Positions 4,662 to 7,123 of a stretch of DNA of 7,123 nt are shown piece after piece (within the stretch, counting starts at the first letter, position 1; each line of letters starts with the position of its first letter). The stretch covers positions 1 to 7,123 of the forward strand of contig JAJRYP010000005.1 in assembly GCA_024275695.1 (NCBI GenBank), given 5' to 3'. A program made the position numbers and the translations under genes. The stretch comes from Patescibacteria group bacterium (GTDB taxonomy: Bacteria; Patescibacteriota; Gracilibacteria; UBA1369; PNNO01). The notes below the pieces were generated by a model. The model was not told where the DNA came from, did not search any database, and saw nothing but the letters and a program-made list of their open reading frames with translations.

Positions 4662-6831
4662 ATTCTTCAATTTTTACCAAAGGCGCGATTGAAAGCGCAA
4701 GCCGTTTAATTCCAACCGCTTTATCTTTAAAGGCGATTGTCGCGACATCTCCCTGAACATTTACAACAATTCCTTCCCCAAACGCGTTGTGCATAACTTT
4801 ATCGCCGTCTTTCAAATCGGCGTGAGGAGAAATATCTTCAATCGGTATTGGCTTGTTACCAAGGTCGTTAATTGAAATATGTCGACGATTTTCTTGTCCG
4901 TAAACCGTTATCATTTCTTTGGGAATGTCGGAAATAAATGCCGAAGGCGCGTTACTTTGAGTTTCTCCGTAAAGCATTCTTTGCCTCGCGTGCAATAAAT
5001 ACAGCTTCTCTCGTGCTCTTGTTACGGCAACATACATCAATCTGCGTTCTTCTTCCATTTGTTCCGGTTCAAGCATGCTTCGTGAGTGTGGAAAGATTCC
5101 TTCCTCAAGGCCGGCAATGAAAACAGTGTCAAACTCAAGACCTTTTGCGGAATGAACGGTCATTAAAATTACCGCGTTGTCTTTTTCTCCCAAGCTATCA
5201 ATATCTGCAATAAGCGAAATTTCTTCCAAAAATACCGAAAGCGAAATACCCGGATCCAATAAATCATATTTGGAAGCAACGGAAACAAGTTCGGCTATAT
5301 TTTCAAGACGCGCCTCTCCTTCAACTGTTCCGTTCATCAGAAATTCTTTATATCCGCTGTCGCTTAAAACATGCTTGATGACTCCTGAAGCGGGAAAATT
5401 TTCATTAATCGTCTTCAACTTCTTAATCATCTTTACAAATTTTTCGATATTTCTTATTTGTCCATCATTTAATTCCTCAATGTTGGAAACGTTTTCCATC
5501 GCATCATATAAAGAAAAAGCATGTCTGTTCGCAAACGCCCGGATCACTTCTATTGTTTTGGATCCGATTTTTCGAGGCGGCGTATTTATTATCCGGAGCA
5601 AGCTCACTGTATCGTGCGGATTTTGAAGTGTTCGCAAATACGAAACCATATCCTTTACCTCTTTTCGTTCGTAAAATTTAATACCGCCAACAATTCGGTA
5701 CGGGATTCCATATCTCAAAAATACTTCTTCCACAACACGGGATTGCGCATTTGTTCGATACAAAACTACAAAATTATTATACTGAGGGTTTTCATGCCCG
5801 CGAGTTGCATCTCTAATCTTTTCCGCAATCAATTCCCCTTCATGACGCTCGTTACTCGCCATCATTAGTTGAATATTCTCACCGTCTTTACGCTGCGTCC
5901 AAAGTTTTTTGTCTACCCGTTTTTTGTTTTTTATAATTATTTCATGAGCTGCGTCCAGAATTATGTGAGTAGATCTGTAATTTTGTTCCATCTTTACGAT
6001 TTTCGCATCTTTATAATCTTTTTCGAATTCAAGAATATTTCTGATATCCGCTCCGCGCCAACTGTAAATGCTCTGATCGGAATCGCCGATTACACAAATA
6101 TTTCGATACTTTTCAGCAAGCAAATTTACAAGAACATATTGCGCGTGATTCGTGTCTTGATACTCATCTACACAAATAAATTTAAATTTTTCCTGATAAT
6201 GATCGAGAACATCCGGATGTTTTTTAAAAAGCTCAACCGTTTTCATAATCAAGTCATCGAAATCAAGAGCGTTATTTTTCTTTAACGCATTTTGATAAGG
6301 TCCGTAGACCTCGGCGACACGTTCCGTAAAATAATTTCCGGCCATTCCACTATATTCTTCATAATCAATAAGCTCGTTTTTCGCATTGGAAATATGGTTC
6401 AAAAGAGCCTTTGGATTGATCTGTTTCGCATCAATATGCATCTCTTCCATAAGTCTTTTCATGAGAATTTGCTGATCCGCCGCATCGTAAATTGTAAAAT
6501 TATCTTCATAATCAAGAAGATGAATATGCTTTCTTAAAATTCTCACACATATTGAATGAAATGTTCCGACAGTAGGTTCGCTTGTTTCACCACTTTTTTG
6601 AATAAGCTTTTTGATGCGCCGCTTCATCTCGTTTGCAGATTTATTTGTAAAAGTTACTGCCAGAATATTCCACGGCGCGATTTTATGTTTTTCAATAAGA
6701 TAGGCAACTCGATGAGTAAGCGCTCTGGTTTTGCCGGAGCCCGCGCCTGCAATAATAATCAGCGGTCCCGTAAAATGGGTGACTGCTTCTTTCTGCTTGT
6801 CGTTGAGATTTTTCAAGATCTTGTCCGGCAT
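4660..6831 (-). CDS. pcrA: PcrA/UvrD-like superfamily 1A DNA helicase
   Basis: The protein has 723 residues, full length for PcrA/UvrD. Motifs occur in order: Q motif LNDKQKEAV (9-17), Walker A AGAGSGKT (28-35, K34 and T35), Ia AVTFTNKSANEMK (58-70), Ib GTFHSICVRILR (89-100), II DEYQD (222-226), III GDSDQSIYSWRGA (249-261), IV EQNYRST (282-288), V MTVHSAKGLEFD (557-568) and VI EERRLMYVAVTRAREKLY (594-611). The C-terminal part (about 672-720) matches the small Tudor-like domain of PcrA/UvrD that contacts RNA polymerase. The enzyme unwinds DNA 3'-5' using ATP and serves nucleotide excision repair, mismatch repair and removal of blocks to replication. No key residue is missing. The ATG at 6829-6831 has no Shine-Dalgarno; an extended -10 promoter lies 35 bases upstream. 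Its 3' end meets the convergent M23 terminator. The choice of pcrA over uvrD follows overall resemblance and is not decisive. Confidence 0.95.
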   Translation of the reverse strand: MPDKILKNLNDKQKEAVTHFTGPLIIIAGAGSGKTRALTHRVAYLIEKHKIAPWNILAVTFTNKSANEMKRRIKKLIQKSGETSEPTVGTFHSICVRILRKHIHLLDYEDNFTIYDAADQQILMKRLMEEMHIDAKQINPKALLNHISNAKNELIDYEEYSGMAGNYFTERVAEVYGPYQNALKKNNALDFDDLIMKTVELFKKHPDVLDHYQEKFKFICVDEYQDTNHAQYVLVNLLAEKYRNICVIGDSDQSIYSWRGADIRNILEFEKDYKDAKIVKMEQNYRSTHIILDAAHEIIIKNKKRVDKKLWTQRKDGENIQLMMASNERHEGELIAEKIRDATRGHENPQYNNFVVLYRTNAQSRVVEEVFLRYGIPYRIVGGIKFYERKEVKDMVSYLRTLQNPHDTVSLLRIINTPPRKIGSKTIEVIRAFANRHAFSLYDAMENVSNIEELNDGQIRNIEKFVKMIKKLKTINENFPASGVIKHVLSDSGYKEFLMNGTVEGEARLENIAELVSVASKYDLLDPGISLSVFLEEISLIADIDSLGEKDNAVILMTVHSAKGLEFDTVFIAGLEEGIFPHSRSMLEPEQMEEERRLMYVAVTRAREKLYLLHARQRMLYGETQSNAPSAFISDIPKEMITVYGQENRRHISINDLGNKPIPIEDISPHADLKDGDKVMHNAFGEGIVVNVQGDVATIAFKDKAVGIKRLALSIAPLVKIEE

Positions 6832-6865
6832 AATTTGCGTGGATTTATAAAAGACTCGGACACTG

Positions 6866-6874
6866 ATTATATCA
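6866..6874 (-). promoter_or_regulatory. Extended -10 promoter for the helicase
   Basis: The - strand reads TGATATAAT, a perfect extended -10 element (TGn plus TATAAT). No matching -35 box is seen 15-18 bases upstream, which is acceptable for extended -10 promoters. The start point would be near 6859, giving a leader of about 28 bases to the ATG at 6831, without a Shine-Dalgarno sequence. Confidence 0.6.
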
Positions 6875-6962
6875 GAATGAGTTTTTGAATGCGAGTTGTA
6901 TAGGCACTTCTGTTGTTTATGTCATACACGCGGTCGAGTAGCGGCAAGAGTATCGTTTTCGT

Positions 6963-7123
6963 TCACGTCACACAGGCGGGTATTCCGTCTGACGCCTCAA
7001 GGCCGTTTGTCAGCCGACCCGCAGTTATTTTATATTCAATAACCTTCGGTTCGGTCGCCTCCGGTTCCTCCATTGTTCGTACCGCGGCCATCTTGTACGC
7101 AATAACCTTCCGGTCGATTGCAA
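6963..7123 (-). CDS. C-terminal end of an unrecognised protein (5' end outside window)
   Basis: On the - strand one frame is open from the window edge (first full codon at 7121) to TGA at 6963-6965, giving 52 residues rich in Glu, Lys and Ala, with a helix-like stretch (MAAVRTMEEPEATEPKVIEY) and the ending ASDGIPACVT. The third codon positions are G or C in 30 of 52 codons, unlike the AT-rich helicase gene downstream. KVIAYKM and KVIEYKI recur 21 residues apart, matching a 9-base identity (AATAACCTT on the + strand at 7038 and 7101), so it may carry a short tandem repeat. I do not recognise a family. A + strand frame from ATG 6919 is also open to the edge, but its Ser/Ile/Val-rich product looks less natural. 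With so little sequence, coding status is only moderately supported. Confidence 0.45.
   Translation of the reverse strand, partial: AIDRKVIAYKMAAVRTMEEPEATEPKVIEYKITAGRLTNGLEASDGIPACVT

Noticed and set aside
4938..6888. Multiple + strand frames opposite the helicase gene
   Set aside because: They are antisense to a complete helicase with all motifs; their Phe/Ile-rich products reflect the complement of Lys/Glu codons.
6900..6962. Hairpin or terminator behind the right-edge reading frame
   Set aside because: Only short ATAC/GTAT pairings with large loops and no T-run on the - strand.
6919..7123. + strand frame from ATG 6919 open to the window edge
   Set aside because: Its Ser/Ile/Val-rich product looks like the complement of the Glu/Lys/Ala-rich - strand frame, which is the more natural protein; no ribosome-binding site precedes the ATG.

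Overview
The window looks like part of a small, AT-rich bacterial chromosome, most likely from the Candidate Phyla Radiation (Patescibacteria, Parcubacteria-like). That placement is an inference. It rests on a 45-residue CxxC/SEC-C-like microprotein, an OmpR-type winged-helix protein with no receiver domain, housekeeping genes read without clear Shine-Dalgarno sequences, and the pairing of a YmdB-type phosphoesterase with an S41 protease. No rRNA or phylogenetic marker is present to settle it.

Layout, left to right. (1) Positions 1-170 hold the 3' end of an unrecognised + strand gene. (2) A well-formed sigma70-type promoter (173-201) directly after it drives a compact + strand cluster: the cysteine-rich microprotein (232-369), a possible 30-residue single-pass membrane peptide (370-462) and a receiver-less winged-helix DNA-binding protein (473-937). 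(3) Convergent to these, with stop codons overlapping by 6 bp, is a - strand pair: a YmdB/TIGR00282 metallophosphoesterase (2171-2968) followed after 12 bp by a membrane-anchored S41 C-terminal processing protease with a PDZ domain (932-2158). (4) Diverging from that pair is a + strand two-gene unit: a lipoprotein-like secreted protein (3089-3625) overlapping a secreted M23-family peptidase with a C-terminal golvesin/Xly-type domain (3555-4574), closed by a rho-independent terminator (4626-4661). (5) On the - strand lies a full-length PcrA/UvrD-like superfamily 1 helicase (4660-6831), with an extended -10 promoter upstream. (6) The right edge (6963-7123) carries the 3' end of another - strand reading frame with GC-rich codons.

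The most unusual part is unit 4. The M23 gene is clearly richer in G+C: hand counts give 38/60 at 3601-3660 and 33/60 at 3901-3960, against 21/60 at 1921-1980 and 22/60 at 6001-6060. It also has a strong GAGGAGGA ribosome-binding site, which none of the surrounding genes has. It looks like a cell-wall-directed secreted module acquired by horizontal transfer. The other genes form two functional sets: envelope or signalling (S41 protease, phosphoesterase, winged-helix regulator) and DNA repair (helicase). I see no CRISPR array, tRNA, rRNA, insertion sequence or defence system.
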